This document shows, one piece after another, positions 19,869-30,419 of a stretch of 64,000 nucleotides of DNA (position 1 is the first letter of the stretch; each line of letters starts with the position of its first letter). Under the pieces are notes generated by a model that was not told where the DNA came from, searched no databases, and saw nothing but the letters and a program-made list of their open reading frames with translations. Both the position numbers and the translations under genes were made by a program. Source of the stretch: Corynebacterium sp. HMSC08A12 (lineage in GTDB: Bacteria; Actinomycetota; Actinomycetes; Mycobacteriales; Mycobacteriaceae); assembly GCF_001807485.1 (NCBI RefSeq), contig NZ_KV789190.1:134089-198088 (forward strand), written 5' to 3'.

Positions 19869-20552
19869 ATGCCTGACGATACAGCGCCGCAGAGCGCCTC
19901 CCACCCGGAACCCTCGTACGTCCGCCCGCAGTCGGGCAGGTATTCCGCGGAGGTGGAGATCAAACGCTCCCGCTTTATCGGCCTGGCCGCGCGCTGCGCC
20001 ACCGAGGACGAGGCGCGCGACTTCATAGGCGCCATCCGGCGCGAGTACCCGGACGCACGCCACCACTGCAGTGCGTTCGTGGTGCAGGTGGATTCCGCGC
20101 AACCGATCGAACGCTCCAGTGACGACGGCGAGCCTGCCGGCACCGCGGGCCAGCCCATGCTGGAAGTACTGAAGGGCTGGCACGACCCGGAGCCGCTGCA
20201 GGACGTGGCGGTCGTGGTGGTGCGCTACTTCGGCGGAGTGAAGCTGGGTACCGGCGGGCTGGTGCGTGCCTACCAGGAGGCCACCCGCGAGGTTCTGCAG
20301 CAGGTGCCGCTGGTGCTGCGCCGCCAGCTGGACTTGTACACCTGCGAGGTGCCGCACGCAGACGCCGGGCGCGTGGAAGCCGAGGTCCGCGCCGCCGGAT
20401 ACACCGTGGTGGGAGTGGAATACAAGGCCACGGCGGAGCTGGCGATCGCCTGCGAACCCGGCGCGCCGCTGCCGGACTTCTTGGCCAGTATCACCAGCGG
20501 GGCGGTGGAGGCCCACCTGGAGGGGCAGCGCTGGATCGAGGACGCGCTGTAG
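19869..20552 (+). CDS. YigZ/IMPACT family protein
   Basis: A 227-residue protein of the conserved YigZ family, relatives of yeast/mammalian IMPACT. It has the N-terminal UPF0029 domain beginning SAEVEIKRSRFIG. Conserved blocks are HHCSAFV, SSDDGEPAGTAGQPML and VVVVRYFGGVKLGTGGL. A DUF1949-like C-terminal part follows. The biochemical role is not settled; a link to translation under stress is proposed from IMPACT. It is divergent from treZ, with 30 bp between starts. Confidence 0.88.
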   Translation: MPDDTAPQSASHPEPSYVRPQSGRYSAEVEIKRSRFIGLAARCATEDEARDFIGAIRREYPDARHHCSAFVVQVDSAQPIERSSDDGEPAGTAGQPMLEVLKGWHDPEPLQDVAVVVVRYFGGVKLGTGGLVRAYQEATREVLQQVPLVLRRQLDLYTCEVPHADAGRVEAEVRAAGYTVVGVEYKATAELAIACEPGAPLPDFLASITSGAVEAHLEGQRWIEDAL

Positions 20553-20554
20553 CT

Positions 20555-20581
20555 GATTAACTACACGCCGATTAACTACAC
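20555..20581. repeat. Tandem direct repeat of GATTAACTACAC
   Basis: The 12-mer occurs at 20555-20566 and 20570-20581, with a 15-bp period (about 1.5 helical turns). The second copy runs into TACACT (20577-20582), which sits 8 nt before the ATG at 20591 and could be its -10 box. It may be an operator or a local duplication. Confidence 0.5.
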
Positions 20582-20590
20582 TGTCTAAGC

Positions 20591-20842
20591 ATGAGCAACT
20601 ATGGCAACCTGCCCGCCAATCGCCCGGGCAACGATCCCATCGCCCAGCGCAAGGCGGAGGTTCGTAAGCACTCCCGGAACATCCAGATCGCCGGTGGCAT
20701 CGGCGCGGTCAGTCTGATCGGTGGCCTGACGATCCTGCCCACCACCTTCTTCGCCATCATCGTGCCGATCCTGGCGGTGGCGTTTATCGCCTACAGCGGC
20801 TTTCAGATCAAGGGCATCGTCGAGCACAAAGATCAGTGGTGA
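20591..20842 (+). CDS. Small two-helix membrane protein
   Basis: An 83-residue protein of unknown function. The hydrophilic N-terminus (about 35 residues, NRPGNDPIAQRKAEVRK) is followed by two adjacent hydrophobic segments, about 37-53 and 55-70. The short tail reads GIVEHKDQW. It has a candidate leaderless promoter within the direct repeat described upstream. It is followed 9 nt later by an S4 RNA-binding protein gene, so they may be co-transcribed. Confidence 0.65.
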   Translation: MSNYGNLPANRPGNDPIAQRKAEVRKHSRNIQIAGGIGAVSLIGGLTILPTTFFAIIVPILAVAFIAYSGFQIKGIVEHKDQW

Positions 20843-20851
20843 CGCATCCCG

Positions 20852-21256
20852 TTGGCCAGCCCCGCAACTTCTAGCGCTTCCGGCACCTCCAGCGCTCCCA
20901 GTAAGGTCCGCATCGATGCCTGGGTGTGGGCCGTTCGCCTGTGCAAGACCCGTGCCCAGGCCGCCGCTGCCTGCCGCGCCGGGCACGTGAAGATCAACGA
21001 CGTTTCGGTGAAGCCCGCCCAGCCGGTCGTGGTGGGCGACACGGTGCGCGTGTGGATCCACCACCGCGAACACATCGTGGAGGTCACGCAGCTGCTCTCC
21101 AAGCGCGTGGGCGCGGAGCTGGCCCGCAAGGCCTATATCGACCATTCGCCGCCCCCGCCGGTGATCCCCGCCATGCCGCGCCGGGATCGGGGAGCGGGCC
21201 GCCCGACGAAGCGGGAGCGCCGCCAGCTGGAGCGCTTCAAGCGCGGCGAGCTCTAG
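20852..21256 (+). CDS. S4-domain RNA-binding protein (Hsp15/HslR-like)
   Basis: A 134-residue protein. The S4 domain spans about 19-80: RIDAWVWAVRLCKTRAQAAAACRAGHVKIND is the characteristic start, followed by the DTVRVW strand. A basic C-terminal tail (RDRGAGRPTKRERRQLERF) is typical of the Hsp15-like ribosome-recycling family. TTG at 20852 is the only start in the short open upstream region. A Ser/Ala-rich 18-residue lead precedes the domain, so the exact start is not certain. Confidence 0.8.
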   Translation: MASPATSSASGTSSAPSKVRIDAWVWAVRLCKTRAQAAAACRAGHVKINDVSVKPAQPVVVGDTVRVWIHHREHIVEVTQLLSKRVGAELARKAYIDHSPPPPVIPAMPRRDRGAGRPTKRERRQLERFKRGEL

Positions 21257-21273
21257 CTGGCTCTTTCTCGGGG

Positions 21274-22257
21274 CTAGCCAGTTTTCTGCCCCAGCTGCTG
21301 CCACCTGTTGCCCAGCCTGCCAGGGCGGGATTGCGCATTGTCGCCGATGTGTACCGTCTTGCGGATGTGCTCGCGCCCGTAGGCGAATAGCAGCATGTCG
21401 TCCACCAGTCGCACCTGGCCGGGGTTGTACGGGTAGTTCATCGCCTTGCGCAGCGCCTTCAGCCGCTTCGGCGCCAGCAGCTCGCGGAGTTGCGCGACCG
21501 TCGTGATGTCGTGGGCGGCCAGCATCTCGATGGCGTAGTGGTAGTAGTCCACGCGCGAGGTCGGGTACTTCGACCCCACAATGCGGCTCAGCACGCGCGG
21601 CAGCGACTCCTCGTCGAGCGTCCCCTCGACCTCCTCGCCGGAGGTGCCGATGATGCCCGCGATCTTGTCGAACTGCTCATCCGCCAGCTCGATCAGCCCC
21701 GCGGCCAGGGTGAATGCGCGCTGCACCTCGGGGGAGCTGGTCTCTGGATGCTGCTGGTTCTTGTAGCGCACGTCGTGTTCGAACTCGGCCCATGCGTGCT
21801 GCAGCACGGTGCGCAGTTGTATCTCTATGTACTTTGGTGACGCCCCGTCTTCAGCCGCCCACGGCTCATCCTTAGCGGAGACAATCAGGTGTTGGCTGGC
21901 GTACCCGAAGCGCCCCTCGCGGGCGGTTTCGGCGGCCTTGTCGATCACTCGCACCACTGTGAATAGGCCGGATAGCGCGTCCTTGAGCTGCGGGATCTCC
22001 GAGGAGTGGAAGGTGATCACGCGCACGCCGATCACGTCGTGGGCGTCCGTAAACGAGTCGTAGTCCGGGTATGCCTCGTTGGCGAGTTTGCGGGCGAAGC
22101 TCGTCCGGTCCTTGATGCGGACGCTCACGCGGTCAAACGTGAGGCCGGCGTCATCAAGAACATCAATAATGTGCGCCTCCAGGTCGGCGGCGACGGTGGG
22201 GTGCGCCTGAATCCAGGTGTCGTAGTCCTGCAGCGCCCGGCGGGCTTTCTTGGCCAA
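21274..22257 (-). CDS. Small alarmone (p)ppGpp synthetase-like protein
   Basis: A 327-residue protein with a RelA/SpoT nucleotidyltransferase domain and no HD hydrolase, TGS or ACT domain, which is the layout of small alarmone synthetases. Motifs are VSVRIKDRTSFARKL, HDVIGVRVITF, FGYASQHLIV (G-loop-like, about 125) and IEIQLRTVLQHAWAEFEHDVRYK (shown here in part, about 150-170). The C-terminal 100 residues are of unknown role. It resembles the RelS protein of C. glutamicum. It begins at TTG, 3 nt after the treY stop and in the same frame, so it is the last gene of the trehalose run. Confidence 0.82.
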   Translation of the reverse strand: MAKKARRALQDYDTWIQAHPTVAADLEAHIIDVLDDAGLTFDRVSVRIKDRTSFARKLANEAYPDYDSFTDAHDVIGVRVITFHSSEIPQLKDALSGLFTVVRVIDKAAETAREGRFGYASQHLIVSAKDEPWAAEDGASPKYIEIQLRTVLQHAWAEFEHDVRYKNQQHPETSSPEVQRAFTLAAGLIELADEQFDKIAGIIGTSGEEVEGTLDEESLPRVLSRIVGSKYPTSRVDYYHYAIEMLAAHDITTVAQLRELLAPKRLKALRKAMNYPYNPGQVRLVDDMLLFAYGREHIRKTVHIGDNAQSRPGRLGNRWQQLGQKTG

Positions 22258-22260
22258 GGC

Positions 22261-24624
22261 TTAAGCCCCCATGCGCGTGAGGATCGCCTGGCCGCGCTCG
22301 CTAAACAGGCTGTCCAGCGGAACCTCGCCCTCCCACATGCTGCCGGAGAGGCGATCCTCCCACACGCCCTCGGGCAGGGCTACCGTCGTGTCCGCCCAGC
22401 CGTCGCGGAGGATGTCCAGCGGGCGGCGGGTGACGAGCGTGATGACGTCCTCGCCGCGCAGGGTGCCCAGCACGTGACGCTCCATGGTGCCGGTGGCCAT
22501 GACGGGCAGGTAGCTGGCCTCGTCCAGCTCGAACTGGTTGCGGATCTGCAGGGCGGTGGCGATGACGTACAGGCGCTCGTCGTCGATGCTGCGCACGTCG
22601 CCGCGGGAGACGCGATCCAGGGCCTCCATGCGCTCGGCGAAGTCCACCTTGCGGCGGTTGTCCGGGTCCACCAGCGAGTCGGTGAAGAACTCCGTGCCCT
22701 GGTAGATGTCCGGAATGCCCGGCCCCATGATCTGCAGCAGCTTCTTGGAGATGGAGACCACCTCCGCCGCCGGGGCGATCTCCGCGACGAACGCGGTGAT
22801 CTCTTCACCCTGGGTGTCGATGGTGGAATCGATCCACTGGTGGATGGAGGCTTCGAACTCCTCGTTCACGTCGAACCAGGTGGTGTGCACGCCGGCCTCG
22901 CGCATGGCCTTTTCCGCGTAGGCGTGCAGGCGCTCCCGCAGTTCGTCGGTGACGTTGCCGTCCACCGGCCACACGCCGATCATGTTCTGCAGCAGGAAGT
23001 GGCAGGTGCCGCCGTCGACGTAATCGATGCCGTCGCAGAGCTCCGCGAAGCGCTCCGCGGATTCGGTGATGCAGCTGATGCGGCTGCGCACGTCCTCCCC
23101 GCGCTTCGTGTCGTGGGTCGTGAGCGCGGTCATCGCCTTCGGCCACAGGCGGGCGCGCTCGGCCTGCAGCAGGTGGAACTCGGCGGGGGACACGCCGAAG
23201 CGGCCCGGCGCGCCGCCGACCTCCTGCAGGCTCACCAGGCGGGAGCCGCGGTAGAAGGCGGTATCCTCCACGCCTTTGGCCATCACCGCGCCGCAGACCT
23301 GCGCGAAGCGCACGTTCGCCTCGCCGCGGGAGATCAGGGCGGTGGCGATCAGGTCCAGCGCGTCGGCGCGCTCCGGGTAGCGGATGATCATTTGGGCGAT
23401 CGCGGTGCTGGTTACGCGGGATAGGGATTCGTAGTCCGCGCGGTAGACCGGCATAGAGGCGATCAGCTCGATCAGGGTTTCGCGCAGCTCCTCGTCGGAC
23501 ACGGCCTCGCCGGAGGTGGACCAGTTGTCGCTGCGCACGGCGCGGGCCAGGCGGCGCACCTCGGCCGCGAGCTCCTGCCCGGCGACTTCGGACTTCAGCT
23601 CGTATTCGGCCTTCTCAAAGGCCTCTGCGTCCCACTCCGAGCCGGTCATGTCCAGCGCCAGGTTAGCCATCGTGCCCACGGCCGGGCGGTGAACGAACAC
23701 GCCGTCCAGCTCGCGCAGCGCGTCGTAGCCGGTGGTGCCGTCGACCGTCAGGCGGGGATCCAGCGGCTCGGGGACCCCCAGGATCTTCTCCACCAGCAGC
23801 CAGCGCTCGTCGCCGATCAGCTTGCGCAGCTGCTTTAGGTAGTTAAAGGGGTCCGCCAAGCCATCCGGGTGGTCCACGCGCACACCGTCGATGATGTCCG
23901 CCGCGATCAGTTGGTTCAGGATGCGGTGGGAGTGCTCGAACACCACCGGGTCTTCCTGCCGCAGGCCCGCCAGCCCGTTGATGCTGAAGAAGCGGCGGTA
24001 GTTGATCACCCCGTCGCGCCAGTACATCAGGCGGTAGTGCTGGCGATCGTGCACCTCCTGCGGGGTGCCGCCGAGCGTGCCCTCGGCGATGGGGAAGCGG
24101 TTGTCGTAGTAGCACAGCATCGGCTCTGTCTCTGTGCCCTCTGTGCCTTCTGTGCCATCTTCGATCCGCAGTTCTGCGACATCGTCCTCGCTGCCCAACA
24201 CCGGCAGGCCCAGCCGTCCGCCTGCGCCGTTGTCCTCGGACCAGTCGACGTCGAAATACTCCGCGTACTCGGACTCCTTGCCGTTTTTCAGCAGATCCCA
24301 CCACCAGGGGTTCAGCTGCGGATCGTCCACGCCAACGTGGTTCGGCACGATGTCCAGCAGCAGCTTGATGCCTGCCTCGTGGGCTTTCTCGGCCAGGGAC
24401 CGCAGACCGTCGATGCCCCCGAGCTCGGGGTTGATGACCGACGGGTCGGTGACGTCGTAGCCGTGGGTGGATTCCTTCGGCGCTTGCATCACCGGGGAGA
24501 GGTAGAGGTGCGAAACGCCGAGGCGGGAAAAGTAGGGCAGGTGCTCTTCCGCATCTGCGAAAGTGAAGGCTTGGGTGGGGTCGGATCCGGGTCCGCGGAG
24601 CTGAAGGCGATAGGTCGCTGACAT
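22261..24624 (-). CDS. treY: Maltooligosyltrehalose synthase
   Basis: Intramolecular transglycosylation of the reducing-end glucose of maltodextrins to an alpha,alpha-1,1 link. The 787-residue GH13 protein starts SATYRLQLRGPGSDP. It shows DIVPNHVGVDDP, GVRVDHPDGLADP (nucleophile Asp), LVEKILGVPEPL (acid/base Glu) and GIPDIYQGTEF near the end. A small strand-rich domain closes it. It lies 18 nt after the BRCT gene stop and is followed directly by the alarmone synthetase gene. An internal EGTEGTEGTETE stretch (about residues 155-165) is a low-complexity insertion. Confidence 0.95.
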   Translation of the reverse strand: MSATYRLQLRGPGSDPTQAFTFADAEEHLPYFSRLGVSHLYLSPVMQAPKESTHGYDVTDPSVINPELGGIDGLRSLAEKAHEAGIKLLLDIVPNHVGVDDPQLNPWWWDLLKNGKESEYAEYFDVDWSEDNGAGGRLGLPVLGSEDDVAELRIEDGTEGTEGTETEPMLCYYDNRFPIAEGTLGGTPQEVHDRQHYRLMYWRDGVINYRRFFSINGLAGLRQEDPVVFEHSHRILNQLIAADIIDGVRVDHPDGLADPFNYLKQLRKLIGDERWLLVEKILGVPEPLDPRLTVDGTTGYDALRELDGVFVHRPAVGTMANLALDMTGSEWDAEAFEKAEYELKSEVAGQELAAEVRRLARAVRSDNWSTSGEAVSDEELRETLIELIASMPVYRADYESLSRVTSTAIAQMIIRYPERADALDLIATALISRGEANVRFAQVCGAVMAKGVEDTAFYRGSRLVSLQEVGGAPGRFGVSPAEFHLLQAERARLWPKAMTALTTHDTKRGEDVRSRISCITESAERFAELCDGIDYVDGGTCHFLLQNMIGVWPVDGNVTDELRERLHAYAEKAMREAGVHTTWFDVNEEFEASIHQWIDSTIDTQGEEITAFVAEIAPAAEVVSISKKLLQIMGPGIPDIYQGTEFFTDSLVDPDNRRKVDFAERMEALDRVSRGDVRSIDDERLYVIATALQIRNQFELDEASYLPVMATGTMERHVLGTLRGEDVITLVTRRPLDILRDGWADTTVALPEGVWEDRLSGSMWEGEVPLDSLFSERGQAILTRMGA

Positions 24625-24642
24625 GCCCTCTAGGCTACTTGC

Positions 24643-25443
24643 CTACTTGATTAGCTGCAGGAACTCCTGGAACCCAATGATCTGCAGCTCCTGGCCCTTA
24701 TCCTGCAGCTCGCGGGCGCGCTTTTCCTTCGAGGTCATGGAGTGCCATTCGCCGACAATCAGCATCGTCGTCTTCTTCGTCACGTTCTTGGCCACCACGC
24801 CGCCGCGGGAGGCGATCATGTCCCACACCTCGCCCTTGTCGTAGGGCTCCACGTCGCCGGTCACGCACACCGTCTGCCCGTAGATGGGCCCGTCGATGTC
24901 CGCCTCCTCGTTCGTCTCGGGGACTTCGTCAGGAGTGGCTACCTTCGCCCACGGCGCCGGCGCGCGCTGTTGTTGCTTCTTTGGTGTCTTTTTCGGTGAC
25001 GCCCCCTCGTTCCCGCCGCCGGCGGATTCAGCGAAGCTGACCCATTCCGCGGCGGAGATCTCCGTGTTCTCAGTGTTCGCAGAGTCTGCAGAGCCAGCAG
25101 CGTCTGCAGTGTCTGCCCCGGCAGATCCAGACCCGGCTTCCAGGGGGTAGCCCGCCTGCAGGTTGGTGAGCTGAAGATCCAGCGCGGCGAACTCCTCGGC
25201 TTGTGAGGGAGAGAAGTTCACGCGGGGACGTTCGGCGTCAAAAAGCAATTGGATGTACCCCGGCGAACAGCCTTCGGGCGCCTGCTTGTACCAGCCGATG
25301 AGCTCGTCGGCTGGGCGAGCGACATCCGGGTACAGCGAGGAAGCCAGCGGCGAGCGGGTCACCCGGATCTCCTCGGTGGTAAGGGTGACTTCCGCGCCGC
25401 GGGCGGGGAAGGTTGCGGGGGAGGGGGACGAAGCGGCAGCCAT
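24643..25443 (-). CDS. BRCT-domain protein of unknown function
   Basis: A 266-residue protein. The first 85 residues form an uncharacterised domain (EIRVTRSPLASSLYP..., LIGWYKQAP). An Ala/Ser/Asp/Glu-rich linker with two Lys-rich clusters follows (SPKKTPKKQQQ). The C-terminal BRCT domain spans about 180-266 (VCVTGDVEPYDKGEVWDMI, GGVVAKNV, FQEFLQLI). BRCT domains of this bacterial type occur in DNA ligase and in exonucleases, but no enzyme domain is visible here. ATG at 25443 lies 2 nt after the glgX stop; the longer open frame upstream is only antisense shadow of glgX. Confidence 0.7.
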   Translation of the reverse strand: MAAASSPSPATFPARGAEVTLTTEEIRVTRSPLASSLYPDVARPADELIGWYKQAPEGCSPGYIQLLFDAERPRVNFSPSQAEEFAALDLQLTNLQAGYPLEAGSGSAGADTADAAGSADSANTENTEISAAEWVSFAESAGGGNEGASPKKTPKKQQQRAPAPWAKVATPDEVPETNEEADIDGPIYGQTVCVTGDVEPYDKGEVWDMIASRGGVVAKNVTKKTTMLIVGEWHSMTSKEKRARELQDKGQELQIIGFQEFLQLIK

Positions 25444-25445
25444 GC

Positions 25446-27659
<2,214 letters not shown>

Positions 27660-27660
27660 T

Positions 27661-28242
27661 CTAACGGCTAAGACCGCGCAGTATTGTTTCTACTCCCAGC
27701 ACTACTTCCTGGCGTGCGCGAGCTTCGGAAGGTACACCTTGTTCCTGGTCTTTATCCTGTTTCTGTTCGCCCACTGACGCCCCCAAATTCACGGCGACGC
27801 TTTGGCGTGCCTGGAGTTCCAGCACAGAACCGAAAACAAAGCGCAGGAGGAGCTTCGCGCCGTCCAACGCGCTGTGTTCCTCACTGTGCTCTGCGCCCAG
27901 CTCCGCGCTGAGCTCTGCACTTACTTCCTCGGCCAAGTCCCGGTCAAGCGTCCCGCTGGCCACCGCCGCCAGCGTGATGTCGGCACCGTCGCGCAGGGAG
28001 GTGAGGGCGTCAAAAAGAAAAGAACAATAATCCGCTGCACTGCCGGGGTGGGCGGGCACGGCGGTGAGGATCGACTCGGCGATACCTCCCAAAAGCGCCT
28101 GCTTGTTGGGGAAATGCCAGTACAGGGCGCCAGGGGCGACGTCGAGAGCGCGGGCGAGCCGCCGCATCGTGAGGTCGGCCAGGCCGTACTGCTGCAGGAT
28201 GTCGACTGCGGTGCTCACGATTTTCTTGCGGTTTAACTGCAC
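27661..28242 (-). CDS. TetR-family regulator heading the glgX-treY run
   Basis: A 193-residue repressor-type protein. The N-terminal helix-turn-helix spans about 8-52 ([38 protein letters not shown] in part). The variable ligand domain contains an E/S-rich stretch ([16 protein letters not shown]). GTG at 28242 is preferred over a longer ATG at 28287, because the latter would put the palindrome at 28254-28265 inside the coding region and would overlap the divergent start. It is followed after one base by glgX. The ligand is unknown; control of its own operon is inferred from position. Confidence 0.8.
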   Translation of the reverse strand: MQLNRKKIVSTAVDILQQYGLADLTMRRLARALDVAPGALYWHFPNKQALLGGIAESILTAVPAHPGSAADYCSFLFDALTSLRDGADITLAAVASGTLDRDLAEEVSAELSAELGAEHSEEHSALDGAKLLLRFVFGSVLELQARQSVAVNLGASVGEQKQDKDQEQGVPSEARARQEVVLGVETILRGLSR

Positions 28243-28253
28243 GGTGTCCAAGG

Positions 28254-28265
28254 GTAGTGGACTAC
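28254..28265. promoter_or_regulatory. Palindrome, candidate TetR operator
   Basis: GTAGTGGACTAC is a perfect 5-bp inverted repeat with a 2-nt centre, lying between the divergent tetR (GTG 28242) and lipoprotein (ATG 28286) genes. It overlaps a TACATT -10-like box (28263-28268) of the lipoprotein gene. The position suits autoregulation; binding is inference. Confidence 0.4.
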
Positions 28266-28285
28266 ATTGCCGTAGGGTGAGCGAC

Positions 28286-28834
28286 ATGAAGATTCGGAAG
28301 ACATGCCTAGCTGCCCTGTGCACCCTGCCCCTCGCACTCACGGCGTGTGGGTCGGGCGACGGGGATAACAGCGGCGAGTCGAGTCCAGCGAACGAAGCTA
28401 GCCAGGCCGAAGAAGCGATGCCCGAAGGGCCGGTCTACGCAACCCCGGCCAGCGACGAAGACAAGCAGCAGATCGTCAACCTGCTGCACGAGCTGAGCAA
28501 CGGTGCCCGCCCCATGGACGAGTACCTGCACTGGACCATCGACAACACCTGCCGAGCCGACATCGAGCAGCAGGGCGGCGAGGAAGCTGCGCGCGAACAG
28601 GCCGATGCCTCCGCTGGGCAGGGCAACTTCGACGAACAGCCGGGCCGCACCCCGAACATCACCGACATCGAGGAAGTGATGGCCGAGGGCGACAACGCAC
28701 ACGCCACGGTCACCATCTCCGAGGCCGAGCGCGAGGACTCCAACCGCATGTACTTCAAGCGCGAGGACGAGAAGTGGAAGTTCTGTCACGCCGTGGGCAT
28801 GCCAGAAACCGCGGAAACCCAGGACGGCGAGTAG
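28286..28834 (+). CDS. Predicted lipoprotein of unknown function
   Basis: A 182-residue exported protein. The signal peptide MKIRKTCLAALCTLPLALTAC ends in lipobox LTAC, and a Ser/Glu/Asn-rich linker follows. An acidic domain of about 120 residues (LHELSNGARPMDEYLHW..., FKREDEKWKFC) resembles small NTF2-like or corynebacterial lipoproteins without a firm match. The start is supported by GGGTGAG about 4-5 nt upstream. It is divergent from tetR, so it could share that regulator. It is followed 10 nt later by a membrane protein gene. Confidence 0.7.
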   Translation: MKIRKTCLAALCTLPLALTACGSGDGDNSGESSPANEASQAEEAMPEGPVYATPASDEDKQQIVNLLHELSNGARPMDEYLHWTIDNTCRADIEQQGGEEAAREQADASAGQGNFDEQPGRTPNITDIEEVMAEGDNAHATVTISEAEREDSNRMYFKREDEKWKFCHAVGMPETAETQDGE

Positions 28835-28844
28835 GTATAGCGCA

Positions 28845-29354
28845 TTGAGCAGAAGTTTCAAGATCCCCCGCCCGATCGGGGAGGCGGCGCAGGTCCTCTT
28901 TATTACCCTGGTGAGCTTCCTGCTGCTGGGAGTGCTGTGGGGTGTGATCCACCCGACCTCCGAGCTAGTGGTGACCGCCGACGGCGGTGCGGAGATCGCG
29001 CCGGGAACCGAGGATGCCTCGTTCCGCGGGTTTACCTACTACGTGGCGCTGACGGCGCTGGGTGGCATCGCAGTGGCGCTGTGGGCGTTTCGCACGCGCA
29101 TGCGGGGGCTGCTGATGATGCTGTGGACCACCCTGGCTGTGCTGTGGGGCGCTGTGGCGGCCTGGACGGTGGGCGTCAGCGTGGCCGAGAGGCTGCACGC
29201 CGACCCGCTCCCCGAGCACCCGCAGGTGGGCGATGTCTTCCACATTTTGGACGCCGCGGGCCCCTCTGTGGGGATGGTCGTGGCCCCGGCGCTGGCGCTG
29301 ATTGTCTACTGGATGGCGGCGACTTTCGCCGACCCGGAGGACTTTGAGGATTAG
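28845..29354 (+). CDS. Four-helix membrane protein (possibly DUF2567-like)
   Basis: A 169-residue integral membrane protein from a TTG at 28845. Hydrophobic segments lie at about 18-36, 66-83, 89-110 and 142-158. There is an extracytoplasmic loop after the first helix, and an acidic end (DPEDFED). The size and helix pattern resemble actinobacterial DUF2567 proteins, but I could not confirm this from motifs. It lies between the lipoprotein gene and nadA, 34 nt before nadA. Confidence 0.6.
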   Translation: MSRSFKIPRPIGEAAQVLFITLVSFLLLGVLWGVIHPTSELVVTADGGAEIAPGTEDASFRGFTYYVALTALGGIAVALWAFRTRMRGLLMMLWTTLAVLWGAVAAWTVGVSVAERLHADPLPEHPQVGDVFHILDAAGPSVGMVVAPALALIVYWMAATFADPEDFED

Positions 29355-29388
29355 GTAGAAACGCGCTGCTAGGGACTAAAGTGGGGGA

Positions 29389-30417
29389 ATGCTTAACAAA
29401 ACCATAGAGAGTATTACTCGCGTGGATGGCCTTTGGACCATGCCGGATAGCATCTCCACCGACGAGTGGGCCGCGGAAGTCCGCCGGCTGAAGGAAGAGA
29501 AGAATGCGCTGATTCTGGCGCACAATTACCAGCTGCCGGAGATCCAGGACATTGCCGACCACACCGGCGATTCCCTCGCCCTGTCGCGCATCGCGGCGGA
29601 GACGGACGCTGACGTGATCGTCTTCTGCGGCGTGCACTTTATGGCCGAGACGGCGAAGATCCTGTCGCCGGAAAAGACTGTTCTTATTCCTGACGCCAAC
29701 GCGGGGTGCTCCCTGGCCGATTCCCTTAGCGCCGACGAGCTGCGCGAGTGGAAGGCCGAGCACCCGGGGGCCGTGGTGGTCAGCTACGTGAACACCACCG
29801 CCGACGTGAAGGCACTGACGGACATCTGCTGCACCAGTTCCAACGCGGTGGACGTGGTGGCAAGCCTGCCGGAGGACCAGGAGGTGCTGTTTGGCCCCGA
29901 CCAGTTCCTCGGCGCTCACGTGCGCCGCGAGACCGGGCGGGACAACATCCACGTCTGGGCGGGCGAGTGCCACGTGCACGCCGGCATCTCCGGCCAGGAG
30001 CTGAGCCAGCAGGCGCACAACAACCCGACGGCGGACCTGTTTATCCACCCGGAGTGCGGCTGTGCCAACTCCGCCATCTACCTGGCGGGCGAGGGCATTG
30101 TGGAGCCGGAGCGGGTGAAGATGCTTTCCACCGGCGACATGATCTCCCAGGCCAAGTCCACTAACCAGTCCACCGTGCTGGTGGCCACCGAGGTCGGCAT
30201 GCTGCACCAGCTGCGCCAGGCCAACCCGGAGGTGGACTTCCGCGCCGTGAACGACCGGGCGGCCTGCACGTACATGAAGATGATCACCCCGGCGGCCCTG
30301 CTGCGCTGCCTGGCGCTGGGCGAGGACGAGGTGACGGTGGACGAGGAGACCGCCGCAGCGGCTCGTCGTTCCGTGGAGCGCATGATCGCCATCGGCAACC
30401 CGGGAAGCGGGGAGTAG
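29389..30417 (+). CDS. nadA: Quinolinate synthase
   Basis: Condenses iminoaspartate with dihydroxyacetone phosphate to quinolinate in NAD synthesis; a [4Fe-4S] enzyme. The 342-residue protein has [49 protein letters not shown] and [11 protein letters not shown]. These hold the cluster cysteines and substrate-binding histidines. GGGGGA before the ATG and TAAAGT 6 nt before it give either a Shine-Dalgarno or a leaderless start. nadC follows after 2 nt. nadB (aspartate oxidase) is not in the cluster. Confidence 0.95.
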   Translation: MLNKTIESITRVDGLWTMPDSISTDEWAAEVRRLKEEKNALILAHNYQLPEIQDIADHTGDSLALSRIAAETDADVIVFCGVHFMAETAKILSPEKTVLIPDANAGCSLADSLSADELREWKAEHPGAVVVSYVNTTADVKALTDICCTSSNAVDVVASLPEDQEVLFGPDQFLGAHVRRETGRDNIHVWAGECHVHAGISGQELSQQAHNNPTADLFIHPECGCANSAIYLAGEGIVEPERVKMLSTGDMISQAKSTNQSTVLVATEVGMLHQLRQANPEVDFRAVNDRAACTYMKMITPAALLRCLALGEDEVTVDEETAAAARRSVERMIAIGNPGSGE

Positions 30418-30419
30418 GC

